Counted from the first letter of the stretch, positions 11,090-22,668 are shown. The stretch: 64,000 bases of DNA from Coffea arabica (GCF_036785885.1 NC_092317.1:9240501-9304500), one strand, 5' to 3'. Program-made: numbers and translations. Notes: generated by a model not told the origin, from the sequence alone.

Positions 11090-14000
11090 GGGATAATTTT
11101 GAAAACCTCCCTTGAAATTTTTGAGAGTCTCACATTCCTCTCCTGAGGTTTCCAAAATATCAGAAACTTCCCCTAAAACTAAATGGGCAATCTCGAATCC
11201 GACCTAATTCAAAAATAAAAATAATAAAAAATTGGAAGTTGGAGAGAGAAAACAACTTGATACCACAAATCCCCTTATTCTCTTGCATTAGTGAAGTTCC
11301 AGGAAAAGGACAAGTAATAACTTTCAATAGCAAATCAGCATATTTGTAGCCTCTCACTCGTTTGCAGAGTATAAATAAATGAGTTAAGTACACTGATTTG
11401 GGATCTTACTATATAAAGCAACCCAAGTCATAAAAGAAACATAGAATTAACTAAGAATAATTTGGTGGAGGCTTAGCAAACCAAGTCATACGAGAAGTAG
11501 AAAATTCGCTAAACATAATCTACTATACACAAACAACAACTATATCTGTGAGAACTCAAAAATTTTCACATTTGCTCAGCATTATTTTATTTCTTTGCCT
11601 ATATTTTATACTTTCTTTGGAAATATTAAATTTTCTATGCATTTTTAGAAGTAAGTACAGTGTTAAAATCATTTTTCCTAGTATGAGTTAGTGTACGTTA
11701 ATTTGAAATGCATTCTAGACGTGGGACCCGCTAGTGCGCTTAGTACGATAAACTTTTTGGCGATTAATTGAATTTTTTATTTGGAGATATTATTTTACAA
11801 GGTGCTAGGAGATAATTAGAGGTTAGTTAGATAGATTAACCATTGGAAGAAAGAAGATAAGTTTGAACCATTAAAAGTGCAAAGTGTCGCGATACGATTG
11901 GAAGTTGGACTTGCCTAACTTTCTTTACCTTTACTAAAACCTTAATTTTGACCAATTTTTGCTTCATTCTTTACCTTCTTGGCCGAGCTTCTTGAAGAGA
12001 AAAGCCAAGGGAGAAAACTTCATTTGCCAACTTCAATTTGCTTCAATCTTGAGTTCTAACCAAGTAAGTTGCAAAATACACCATCAAAGTTGCTAGATAA
12101 GGGGGATTAAAGCTTCTAGTGGAGGGATTTGTGAAAGGAAACCCTAAATTATCATCTTTATTGAGGTGTTAAGGTACTTTGCTTACAAACTTCCTCTTTG
12201 TTCATGCTAATGTCAAATTAGTGGTTTGTGGTGGTTAAATATGTTATTGTATGGAAGATTTTATGGTTTGAGGTAGAATTAGCTAAATTTCTGTTTTTTT
12301 TTTGGGAATTTTCTGTTTTTATATGATATTGGTTGGCCATGAATGATGGCTTGATATGGTGAGAAATGAAGCATTTGTGTGTTAGTTGTAGTTGTTTGCG
12401 GAAAATTTCAGACTTTGTGCGAAAATTCCAGCTTAGGGTTAGTAATCTGCCCTGATTTTGCACTACATATTCGTCCTTGAACGAGGCCGAATCAGCCTTT
12501 TCCCAAAACATGAAAGTTGTTGGTAATTGAGTTGTCTAGCTACCTGTAAAATTTCAGCTCAATTGGAGCACTGTAACATGTAAAATGACCAAAAAATCCT
12601 TGACTGCCCATGAGCCCTGTTCCGCGGACAGCTTTCTGTTTTCGTGGAGATTTTCATTTTTTGACCCTGAAAATGCATTATTTGGCTTTGGAGGTCTTCA
12701 TAAGAAATGTAGGTATATGTCTTGGCTTCGAAACGCCATAATATTTGTTGCAATCCGATAAGTGTACCTTCAATTGTGGTTGTTATACCGAAAGATGTAT
12801 TTTATCGCCTATAATTTGTATATGAAATTGTGGTTGTTTTGGAATGTGAGTTGGTGTTTGATTGTAGGATGGAAAGTAAAGAAAGTAAGGGGAGATGCTG
12901 TCCACTTGTTTTCTTGTAGTTTGAGTGCGTAAAAGTGAGATTTGACATGTGATTTGGTGATGCGTTGGACTTACTTTGCTTGGACATACTTAGGTCCACT
13001 TAATGGTGTTATTTGAGCTACCTTTCATTTGAACTTCTACATTTTTGCATGGTGAATGAGACAACCGTTTTAAGCATGATACTTATCTACAAATGTCAAG
13101 TTTTGCACTTCAAATGGTTACTCATTTCTTTCCGAAACAAAGAAGAATTGCCTAGGGTTTCTTGGCCGAAAACCTAATTTCATCACGCGAGGCTTTAGGT
13201 GTGAATTTAGGGTTTCTTTATTTTCCTTTTCTCGGCCGTAAAATCTACATGTATACTTTTTACTTTAAAACTCACATTTATATATTGTACTAGTAAGTAT
13301 TCGGATTTTCTTTGACTTACTTAAACTCTTGATGGTTGAACTGTGATAGTTTCTCTTGGTTATTAGGGTTCCTTGGTGATTGAGGGTATTACCCGGAGGG
13401 TTCCTTTGGGCGTTATTTTGCGTAAATAGGTGAGTATTCCTTGTTTGTTATATTTTCATTGACTATGTGACTTGTTCTTGATTATATGACTTGTTATGAA
13501 TGAATGATAACATGTTACAAGGTTTCAATGATTGCTTAAAATGAGTTTTCTAGGCGAGTATGTACTTTATCGCACTCGACCTAAATGAAATGTGAAATTT
13601 TCAATGATTGAATGATTATATGTGCATGAATGTAAGTCTCTTGGCTAAACTGGACCCTGCCCTTCGTTACTGATCGACTCGAGCCAGAAGCGGACTCGGT
13701 CGGGTGATTTAGTGACCCTGGGTGAACGTTGGGTATACTCGAGTATTACCTTGTAGTCTGTTGGAGCTTGGCCAACGTCCAGGAGGGGGTGAAATGAAAT
13801 GAATGAACGAATGTCAATGTAAATGAAGGATTTTACTTATCAAAATGCATTTTCAAACGATTGGAGGAATAAAGAAATGAAAGGAGAATGAATGAACGAA
13901 TGAATGAATGGCTCCATGTGAGCACGTATCCTTTTAATGAATGTTATTATTGTTTTATATTGTCATGTTTCTTGAATTACTTGCTATCTATGGTTAACGT

Positions 14001-14869
14001 ATTGAACTCATTGTTTGTTTATGTGTTTGGAACCTCACCGAGCTTTTAGCTCATTCCGTTAGTTTTGTTTCCTTAACAGGGGATGCGAGCAAGGACGAGA
14101 GCTCTGTATAAACTAGTTTAGTCTAGTTTTTTGGATTCTTTTGTAATGGTTCTCGCTCTAACACTTGGCAAGGGTTGGATGTATGAGGATTGGGAACCTT
14201 TGTATATTTGAATTTTGTAATTCCTTTGGAGATAGGAATGTATATAAGTTTATGTTTTAAGTTTGAGATCGTTATTCGCTTGTTTTGTAAATTTTATCTT
14301 CAATTCCTTGAGGTGAATGACTGAGTCCCGGCAAGAGTTGGGCAGGCGGTCCACCGAACCTTTTGGTTCGGCTTAGGGTAAGGTGGGGCTGTCACAATAT
14401 CAATATAGGCTACCAAGGAATATTGAAAAATTCCAAAATTCTTACAGACTAAACTGGTAGAGGTTTAAAGAACTCTTCAATTCTTAGACACAGGTGACAA
14501 TCCAGAACTTTCTATGCCATGTATCAAGCTTTTTTGCCATATATCAAGAATGGCTTAAAGAGACTAATTGAAATCTTTCTAGGCCATATATCAATCACCA
14601 AGTGGCGCTTGAATTTGGTGCCATTTTGTTTATGGCATTTTAGATATTAATTAAAGGAATCTAAATTTAACTGTATTTATAACTAGCTTAACTAAATTTG
14701 TCTAGATAATTGCGAAATATCCGGCAACTTATGAGAGTATTTAAGTCTTTTCACCCATGATGATGTAAGAGATGGGACCCAATATTCTAGCGGGGGAGGT
14801 TTTTGATAAACCTCATGGAAGAGGAGTGAGACTGTCAGAAATCTCACGGGAGGTTTCTGAAATCATCCC
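11090..14869. mobile_element. Mutator-type MITE, interrupted by a solo LTR
   Basis: Terminal inverted repeats of about 80 bp: the left end starts GGGATAATTTTGAAAACCTC and the right end, read in reverse complement, starts GGGATGATTTCAGAAACCTC; the arms stay alignable further in. The 9-mer TTTCAAAAA flanks both sides (11081-11089 and 14870-14878), the length typical of Mutator-like elements. Removing the solo LTR and one target duplication leaves about 925 bp. No transposase frame is visible, so it is non-autonomous. Confidence 0.75.
11547..14396 (+). mobile_element. Solo LTR, 2.85 kb, Ty3/gypsy (Tekay/Del-like)
   Basis: Starts TGTGAGAACTC and ends GGGGCTGTCACA, with the perfect 5-bp duplication ATATC on both sides (11542-11546 and 14397-14401). 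No internal region or second LTR is present, so this is a solo LTR left by recombination. Great length and the 3' end (GGTGGGGCTGTCACA after CCCGGCAAGAGTTGGGCAGG) resemble Tekay/Del chromovirus LTRs and suggest plus orientation. The lineage call is from memory of such ends and is tentative; the solo-LTR call rests on the visible ends and duplication. Confidence 0.8.
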
Positions 14870-14878
14870 TTTCAAAAA

Positions 14879-15662
14879 TCTCCCCTAAAGTTTCCAATAA
14901 TTTCAGTAAACTTTCTCAAGATTTTAAAAATTATACTTACCTCTTTGCTACCTAAAATGACAATATTAGTCTTACCATTTGAATAAATCTCCTTGTCGGG
15001 CATATATATAGAAAAAATGGGATTTATAATTATTTTTTCTTTTCCTTTTCTCTTCTTATTCCTCTTTTTTATAATTTATGAGTAAAATTACATAACTATA
15101 AACTATAAATATTGATTCTAGTCGCTATCATTATCAAATGTTGAACTATTGATTTTGTTTTTACAACTTTGAATGTGATCCAATTTTTTGTTTATCTTTC
15201 TTTTTCTTTGTATCAAAAGCAACAATAACTTAAAAAGAAATTGTCCAAAACTACTAATAATGATTGATAGTTCCAACAATTCAAAAATTTACAAACTCTA
15301 AAAGGATTATGTTAATATTTTCTTCTCCAACTTTGAGGGAATATATATACCCAATAAAACACTATGTATAGTAGCCTATCATATTGATAAAACTATTGTA
15401 ATAATGGCTTGTTAAATAATAAATATAGGTATTGAAAATTTGATTATTTTTATATTTGTGCTATATATTTTACAATTATTTTGGAAAGTACTATAAATAT
15501 TATAAACTGAGGACATTTTAGGATGTTCATTTATATTTTTGACCAAGTCTAAGGTTTGTTACTAAATGTGTCAAATTAAGGGAGGTGATTGTAATTTTTG
15601 AAACTTTAGGGGAGCTCAGTAAAATTATTAGAAACCTCAGGGGAGGTTAAAGCAATTATGCC
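14879..15662. mobile_element. Probable second MITE with related inverted ends
   Basis: The left part begins CTCCCCTAAAGTTTCCAATA. The right part, in reverse complement, begins about CCTCCCCTGAGGTTTCTAAT and continues TAATTTTACTGAGCTCCCCT. These form imperfect inverted repeats around an AT-rich, non-coding core. Exact ends and a target duplication are not resolved, probably because the Mutator-type element next door inserted at or near its left end. Confidence 0.35.
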
Positions 15663-15965
15663 AGAATAAGATCAATTCTCAAAATAAAGAGTCAAACATT
15701 TTGGCTAACGTGCGTGGATTGGTCCTACGCGTTTTCGTTTGTTTCCATTTTCCTGTCTTTCTACTTCTGCTAAGCAAGGCCCCTGTTGGTAATTGCATTG
15801 TCCAGATCAAAGTTAATGGTATTGCAATTTCTATATTGCTAAAATTCTTTGTCGATTCCAGGCACCGGATCCAAATTCCGAATCCAAGTATCACTTGAGC
15901 TACATCTCTACTGAGCCTAAAATTTAATCTTACCCTGTATTCTGACGAGAATCACTGGAAAGAAA

Positions 15966-18118
15966 ATGCTAAAAAGACGCAGAGGAAGTGTTGGTAAAGC
16001 CATGGCTATGCTGCTTTTCGGCCTCATTTGGTTATCATTTCTTGCAGATGTAGGGATTGTAGCAGCCCAAGATGAATGCTTGCCCACCCGGTGCGGCAAC
16101 GGCACAGAAATCCGGTTCCCCTTCTGGCTAAAAGGGCATCAGCCGGATCGTTGCGGCTATCCAGGCTTTGAGCTAACTTGCTCTCCCAGCAACGCCACAG
16201 AGATGGAGCTCCAGTACCCGATTACGGCTTCAACCAACAATATAGTGATCCCTTTACGCGTTACACTTGGGATTTATGAGATTGATTACAAATCCCAGGT
16301 GTTGACCAGTGATAGAATTACTGTTCCTGAATGCCTCCCCAGGCAGGTTCCTCAGGTGAATTCATCTGCCTCGCCATTCGGGGTAGTTAGTGTCTTCAGT
16401 ATTGATGGCTTCAGTTTGTTTAATTGTTCTACTTCTTCCAACAACGGTACTAGAATTCATTCCAGAATTGGATCGCCTGTTCCTTGCCTTAGTTCCCCTG
16501 CATTCCAAGTCCTTTACTTGGATTCCATCTATAGTATTTCTGACTTTGCGCAGCCATCTTGTGTAAAGATGTACAACATTTCTTATGTTCCAAAAGCTGT
16601 GTTTACTGGGCAAGAGCAATATGAACATTATAGTCCTTATGATTATGTTCGTCTCAATTGGTCCAAACCATCTTGTGCAAATTGTGAGGCAAAAGGGGAG
16701 TATTGCAGCTTAAAGATCAATGGCACAAATGATGAAACGGAATGTGTTGACATTCCTATCCAGCCTGGGGATGGTACTTGTCTTCATCGTGTATACTTTT
16801 CCATTCATGCTTCAAACTAATTTGCCTTGATATGTCTATACAGATTAAGACACACTTGCGTCAACTATTTAAGTAGAATAAGATAGTTTATGTCATAATT
16901 TGTAGATATGTTGGCACTTTTAGTTCTTGGGTATCAACGCCATATGCAGAATGGTTTGACCAGTGTGTTGCCTGTTATGTTGCAGGTTCATCCAACAAAA
17001 AAGCAATAATTGCCGGTGTAACAGTAGCTGTGGTCGTTGTATTCACAGTTCTCCTTGTGTTGTCTGTCGTTTTCATATCGGAAAAAAGAAAGAAAGAGGA
17101 GCAGAAAAAGTTTGAGAAATTTCTGGAGGATTACAAAGCTCTGAGGCCTATAAGATTCTCTTATGCTGATATAAGAAAAATAACATGTCAATTTAAGGAG
17201 AAATTAGGCCAAGGAGGTTATGGAACAGTGTACAAAGGAAAGATCTCTGATGATACATTGGTTGCTGTTAAGGTCCTCAGCAATTTTAAAGGGAATGGCG
17301 AAGAATTCATCAATGAAGTAGGTACAATTGGCAGAATTCACCATATAAATGTGGTTCGGCTGGTGGGATTTTGTGCAGATGGCTACAGGCGGGCACTCGT
17401 GTATGAGTTCTTGCCAAATGATTCCCTCCATAAGTTCATATCTTCCGGGAAGCAGCTGGTTCGTTGGGAAATGCTGGAACAAATTGCCATTGGCATAGCC
17501 AAAGGGCTTGATTATCTTCATCAGGGATGCAATCAAAGAATTCTTCACTTTGATATTAAACCACATAATATCTTGCTAGATCAGAATTTTAGTCCTAAGG
17601 TTGCTGATTTTGGCCTGGCCAAATTATGTTCGAAGGAGCAAAGCATAGTGTTCGTGACTGCTGCCCGAGGGACAATAGGCTATATTTCACCTGAGATGTT
17701 CTCTAGAAACTATGGTAATGTATCTTACAAATCTGATGTTTATAGTTTCGGCATGTTGTTGCTTGATATGATTGGAGGAAGAAAGAACTTTCACGCTGGG
17801 GCAGATGATAGCAGTCAAATCTATTATCCAGAGTGGGTGTATAATCAACTGGAGAAAGGAGAAACCTTTTCAATCCAAATTGATGAAGAGAAAAACAGTA
17901 AAATATTCAAGAAATTGGCAATTGTGGGGCTTTGGTGCATTCAGTGGTATCCTGCTGACCGGCCTTCCATGAAAGCTGTGATTCAAATGCTGGAAGGAGA
18001 AAACTTGCCCATCATGCCGCCAAACCCTTTTGCTTCCTCAAAAGTTGGAAAGACTGATGGAAGCTTTTCCACTTGGGAGGGAGATAGCATTTCTGAAGCA
18101 ATTGAGGGCAATTGTTAA
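15966..18118 (+). CDS. LRK10L: LRK10-like receptor kinase, intact
   Basis: Two exons, 15966-16773 and 16986-18118, with a GT-AG intron (ATG|GTACTT to TTGCAG|GTTC) that keeps frame; 646 residues. The first ATG gives a basic n-region and hydrophobic core; a Met 12 codons in could also start the signal peptide, with cleavage likely after VAAQ. The GUB_WAK ectodomain has paired cysteines (about 35-100) and a C-terminal CANCEAKGEYC cluster. A valine-rich membrane span (about 277-295) and basic stop-transfer follow. The kinase has GQGGYGTVYKG, VAVK, HFDIKPHN with catalytic Asp459, ADFGLAKL and the GYISPE segment. All key residues are present, unlike the paralog at 6336-9000. Expected in the plasma membrane as a cell-wall or pathogen-linked receptor; ligand unknown. 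If the intron is retained, frame continues to a stop at 16818-16820, giving a 284-residue secreted ectodomain form. Confidence 0.93.
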
Positions 18119-18384
18119 CCTTTTTTTTTTTTTTTTCCTGTGGTAGTATATCGTTTACTAATATTCAGCATATATCAAATACATTCAGGCTAGAAAATGC
18201 TGCTTTCTTCAGAAATGTTCCCACTTCTGCTGTTAGAATTGTTTCTGATAGTGTTAGTTTAATCATAGCTGTGGAATGTGGAGGCTCCCTGCAATGGAAT
18301 TCAAGTGTTTTGGACCTTTGGTACTGTGTAATGGGTGTATAGATGAGGATTTACTGATGTACATACGGCTGTTGTGCCTTGATT

Positions 18385-18390
18385 AATAAA
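18385..18390 (+). terminator. Polyadenylation signal AATAAA of the intact kinase gene
   Basis: A canonical AATAAA lies 267 bases after the stop codon in a T-rich 3' region, followed about 15 bases later by an A-run. This position suits the near-upstream signal of the LRK10-like gene. Confidence 0.55.
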
Positions 18391-18442
18391 AAGTTACTTT
18401 GCTAAAAAAAAAAAGTCATCTTTTCAGTTCTTCGTTTACTCA

Positions 18443-18969
18443 TAGCTAGTTTGGGAGTTTAGAATAGAAAAGAAAAGAAGAGAAAGGGTTAGAAAAGAAA
18501 AGAAAGGATGGGAAAGGTTAAGTTTCTATCTAAGTTGTTCGGGAGTTTTAAAAAATATCTAAGTTGTTTGGGAGTTTTAAAAAAGAAAAGAGGGTAAGTG
18601 GTTTTCTTTTGTTTGGAAGTTGAAAATAGATGAACAGAAAATATGTTCAAATAGGTTATTTTACAAAATTGTCCTTTTTGTAAATAAATGTGAATTAAGT
18701 AAGCTAAGGGACTCATCAGAAATTAAAAATTTTTGTATCATGATTTTGAAGGTAATATTGTCATATTGAAAAATTCACTTAAAGCACCGTCCCTTCCTTC
18801 CTTTTTCGCCCAACTTTGGGCGGAAAGTTTTCCAAATACACGAGAGAGAAGTGAAGTCTATCCAAATTCTTTCTTTTCCTTCTCTTTTTGGCTTTCAAAT
18901 GATGGAAAAAATTTATAATCCTTTCAAAACCTTTCTTTTCTATCAATTTCCTTCCTCCCAAACTAGCTA
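18443..18969. mobile_element. PIF/Harbinger-type (Tourist-like) MITE
   Basis: 15-bp perfect inverted ends TAGCTAGTTTGGGAG and CTCCCAAACTAGCTA, flanked by the 3-bp duplication TCA (18440-18442 and 18970-18972). A 3-bp TNA duplication is the mark of PIF/Harbinger elements. The 527-bp body is purine/pyrimidine-rich and non-coding. It contains a local duplication around 18529-18585 (a unit with TAAGTTGTTYGGGAGTTTTA). Confidence 0.7.
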
Positions 18970-18972
18970 TCA

Positions 18973-20316
18973 GTCTCTGGAATCATTCATCTTAGCTGCA
19001 AACAACATCTGGGAACTGTTCACAGTAGTCACCACTTACCAACGAAATATGTAGCAACAGCCTATCTTGTTCAAACTCCATCTTCTGATTGTATCGCAGG
19101 CAAAGCCCAAAAGATTAGTTTTTTTCAGAATCATGTATTGTAGGAGCCACCTTGTTTTGGACCCCATGACATGGAGGAAACACGAGGCCATTTCCTCTTG
19201 TGCAGGTAATAGAACCCTTCATAATTGACTGTCTCCTCCTAAATGGTCCATATTCATTTGTATGCTGACAACCTTAGCTACCCTAACATGTTATTGAGCT
19301 AAAATTGGATCCAATTGGGTTCGATAAACAGATGAAGTGATTACTAGCTGTTTGTGGGATCTGCTTCTTCTTCATTTTCTGGTTTTAGGTATTAATCTGT
19401 TCTTCTTCTTCTTCTTCTTCTGCTTCTTTTTTTTTTGTGAGGATCCAATCTTTTGATCTCAGGAATGCTACTGCATCTATTCTAATGCAACTGTCGGATT
19501 AGAATGGATTGCAATGCATGTATTCAAGTTATCTTTGTGAAAGAGGTAAAAGGAGTCGGTAGAAAGAAAAGTTAAGAATGACACAATAATAGAGCCAACA
19601 TTGACCTTGTAATTGTCCTGGTTGCCTGTTCTTCATCTGCCGCTCCAGAAGCATTGGGGGTTTACAGCCTTCTTTAACAAGAGGGTAAAATTGGTTTGAT
19701 GAATGTTGAATTTAACTTCCTTTTAATTTAGAAACCTGCAATATAGCCTCTTATGATTTCGATTAAATTAAAAATTGGAAGAAAAGCGTTCAAATTAATT
19801 ATCGTACGTGAAATGTCAATATTTCCTTTGTTATATGACCAAAAACACCTCTAAAAATATGACAAAAAAATACCTATAATAAAAATTTTTTGTATATATA
19901 TTATTCAATAAAATATTTTAAAAACATATCAAAAATAGCTAATCCAAATCGAGTCACGGTGACATTAAGGAAGGCAAACGAGCCTTCTACAGTTCTACGT
20001 CTACATGGACACGACATCCGTACTACATTCATCAGAGTTAAATAAGCTAAAACCAAGGAGAGCACGTCCACTTTATTTATTTATTTATTTATTTTTATTT
20101 CTGTTTTTACTCGGTAAGAAGTAAGATCATTTTTTAACAGATGCTTCAAGGGATATTCTTATGCATATAACTTACCATTTCAATGCAGATTGACATTTAT
20201 TTTTCTCTCTTTTATAATCAGTTTCCTAATTTAGCTTGATTTTGTTCAAAATGTTAACACCTCAATTAGTGGATGTGTTGGATACCTGTTACTCAAACTC
20301 TTATTTATAATATATA
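18973..20316. other. Intergenic DNA, no gene seen
   Basis: Contains a short CTT microsatellite at about 19401-19421 and (TTTA)n near 20073-20093. No frame with family motifs, and no tRNA. A lone Stowaway-like end, TA followed by CTCCCTCCATTCC, begins at 20317 with no matching second end. Confidence 0.5.
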
Positions 20317-20749
20317 CTCCCTCCATTCCTTATTAGATGACCTGAATAACTAATTCTCTTAGATTAAGAAAGTTGGTTATTTTCTAAAAGTCAACAAAAG
20401 ATGTGTAATGGTAGAGCGTTGAGTTTAGTGTAAACTCTTTTGTTTTTCGAGTCACATTTTAGATTTCCAAAGTTGCTCTCGCAATCACTTAATTAACTTA
20501 TGATATCTGATCATATGTTGCTTATATTGCTAACCATAACTAACTTTCAACCATAATCACTACAAACATTTTAACCACCAAGTACATCAAAATTTTATTT
20601 AAAAATTTTTAAAAGATCAAAGTTTATTCTTTTATTTATAAAAATTTTATACTAATTTGTTTCATATAAAAAAATGATTTTTCATAAATTGTGCACACAT
20701 ATCGAGTGCACCTTATCACCAGCATTAAATGAACATGGGACCTTTGTTG
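20317..20749. other. Degenerate repeat remnants
   Basis: Begins with one end of a Stowaway-like MITE. It is followed near 20408-20455 by a tRNA-like remnant (TAATGGTAGAGCGTTGAG... TTCGAGTC) too decayed to call, then AT-rich DNA. Confidence 0.35.
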
Positions 20750-20955
20750 ATATATATATATTTTTTTGTCAACACAGGGGTGTCCGGGTTAATCCTTACG
20801 GGGTCCGACTAATCCCCTGCGGCCCGGGTCTTGGTGCCCCAACCCGACCCAAGCACAGTAAGTGCGCGGAGGAATCTAGTAGCGCAGGGACTCGAACCTG
20901 GGACCTAGAGGTTTACCAGGAGGAGGTGCTGCCGCTGGACCATTCACGCGAGAGC
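20750..20955 (-). mobile_element. tRNA-derived SINE
   Basis: Read on the minus strand from 20955, this 206-bp element starts GCTCTCGCGTGAATGG. It carries an A-box TGGTCCAGCGG and a perfect consensus B-box GGTTCGAGTCC, then a GC-rich tRNA-unrelated body, and ends TGTTGACAAAAAAATATATA. The 6-mer TTGTTG flanks it (20744-20749 and 20956-20961) as a likely target duplication. The GC-rich body stands out from its surroundings. The promoter boxes look functional in sequence. Exact family not known to me. Confidence 0.75.
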
Positions 20956-21071
20956 TTGTTGGTATTCAGTAATACACTACTGTACTTTGCATCTCACTGA
21001 ATTCATTGACCAGGTATTCCTTGACCAGGTTCATTTATGTCACTGCTCACGTTTCACCAGGATTTATTGTA

Positions 21072-21401
21072 CTCCCTCCGTCTCATTTTGACAGTTCTAT
21101 TTCTTTTTTCACACAATTTAAAAAAAAGTAGTTAACTTTGTTGGAAAAGTAAATTTATAGATTGCTATTTTTCTAAAATACCCTCACATTAAATATGGTG
21201 CAATTTTATGGGAACTTGAATTGATAGTAAAAAAAGAATCAACTCTCATTAAATGGGATAGGTTTATAGTAACAACTAATTATATTGAATAAGGGTATTT
21301 TAGGAAAATTAAAATACAACTATATTCTTCAATTGGAAAGTGGACAACAATTTGGGACAGATGAAAAAGAAATACAGACTATCAAAGTGGGAGGGAGGGA
21401 G
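21072..21401. mobile_element. Stowaway-type (Tc1/Mariner) MITE, complete copy
   Basis: 330 bp with inverted ends CTCCCTCCGTCTCATTTTGA and, in reverse complement of the right end, CTCCCTCCCTCCCACTTTGA. It is flanked by TA on both sides (21070-21071 and 21402-21403). The TIR start CTCCCTCCGT and TA target match Stowaway MITEs. Non-coding. Its inner sequence matches the element at 21613-22666 in inverted orientation. Confidence 0.8.
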
Positions 21402-21895
21402 TATGATGTGCACATATGGCTAAATCACAGAGACCTCCCTAAAAGATTGCTGTAATTGCAAAAACTCATCTTAAGATTATATTTGTGAAAGTAATCCTAT
21501 AGTTTAAATTTCAACTTATAAAAGTACGAACGAAACTATTGTCATAGCATATGTTAGACAATATAACAAAGTTAAACAAAAGTGGTAGTTCGGATGACTA
21601 AAATAACACATACTCCTTCCGTCCCATTTTGATAGTCCCGTTTTCCTTTTTCGTCTGTTTCAATTGATAGTCCACTCTCCAATTGAAAAATATAGTTGTA
21701 TTTTAATTTTTTTAAAATATCCTTATTTGATGTAAGTTGTTGTTACTATAAACCTATCTCATTTAATGAGAGTTGATTCTTTTTTACCATTAATTCAAGT
21801 TCCCATAAAGTTGTACTCTAATTAATGTGAGGGTATTTTAGAAAAATAGCTACCTAAATTGATTGTTCCAACAAAGTTAACTATTGTTTCTTAAA

Positions 21896-22614
21896 GGGAA
21901 AATGACCTGTTTCATCCCTTACATTTCGTAAAAATATTCTTTTCGTCTCTCACTTTTAAAATGAAGCAAATTCGTCCCTGACATTTAAAAATTAAAACTA
22001 TTACATCCCTGAACCTAATTTTCAATCTGAATCAAACCATCTAATAACCCAGTAATAAATTTTGAAAATAGAATTGATAGATCATTCAGTCAACTTCATC
22101 ATATTCATATGACATTTATTAATCCAAAAAAATAAAAATTATAACATAAAAGGTCATTCTTTGTTTTGGAATAGTAAAGTTTTTTTTTTTTGGATAAATC
22201 TTTTCATGCACCGTTAGTATATCTGCTTGCGAATCTAGATGTGTATCATAAATATAAAATTTGATGTTTAAATTTAAATTAAAATGATATGGCTGTACAT
22301 AAAACCATCAGTGTATATAATGATAATGTAGAAAAGATTAATCTTTCTTTTTTATGTTATAATTTTTTATTTTTTATTTTTAGGTTCATTAAATTTTACA
22401 TGAATATCAAGTTGAGTTAACCAAGTGATCTACCAATTACACCCCCAAAATTTGTAATCAGGTTGATTGGTGGTTTGATTCAGATTGAAATTTGGGTTCA
22501 AGGATGTAATAATTTTAGTTTTTAAATGTCAAGGACGAAATTGCTTCATTTTAAAAGTGAGGGATGAAAAGAATATTTTTGTGAAATGTTAAAGATGAAA
22601 CCGATCATTTTCCC
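21896..22614. mobile_element. Mutator-type MITE with long inverted repeats
   Basis: 719 bp with terminal inverted repeats of about 120 bp that start GGGAAAATGA on both arms and are around 90 percent alike by eye. It is flanked by the perfect 9-bp duplication TTTCTTAAA (21887-21895 and 22615-22623). No transposase frame. Inserted inside the Stowaway copy, and itself holds a hairpin MITE remnant at 22192-22343. Confidence 0.85.
22192..22343. mobile_element. Hairpin MITE remnant, copy 3 (nested)
   Basis: Ends GGATAAATCTTTTC and GAAAAGATTAATC, with inner ATCAGTGTATATAATGATAA on the right, match the family at 2525-2660 and 4006-4129 but are more diverged. It lies in the core of the Mutator-type MITE, making a third nesting level. 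Confidence 0.45.
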
Positions 22615-22668
22615 TTTCTTAAATTATGTGAAAAAAATCAGAACTATCAAAGTGGGACGGAAGGAGTA

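Larger units (their letters stand above)
21613..22666. mobile_element. Stowaway-type MITE, split by a Mutator-type MITE
   Basis: Ends CTCCTTCCGTCCCATTTTGA and the inverted TCAAAGTGGGACGGAAGGAG, with TA on each side (21611-21612 and 22667-22668). Removing the nested element (21896-22614) and one 9-bp duplication leaves about 326 bp, nearly the length of the complete copy at 21072-21401, to which it is homologous but inverted. So this insertion came before the nested one. Confidence 0.8.

Noticed and set aside
15701-15898. Hydrophobic 65-codon frame just upstream of the intact kinase gene
   Set aside because: The start is not ATG, there is no family match, and it lies where a promoter or 5' UTR is expected.
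17204-17566. 120-codon minus-strand open frame inside the intact kinase gene
   Set aside because: Shadow of the kinase exon; composition follows the sense codons.
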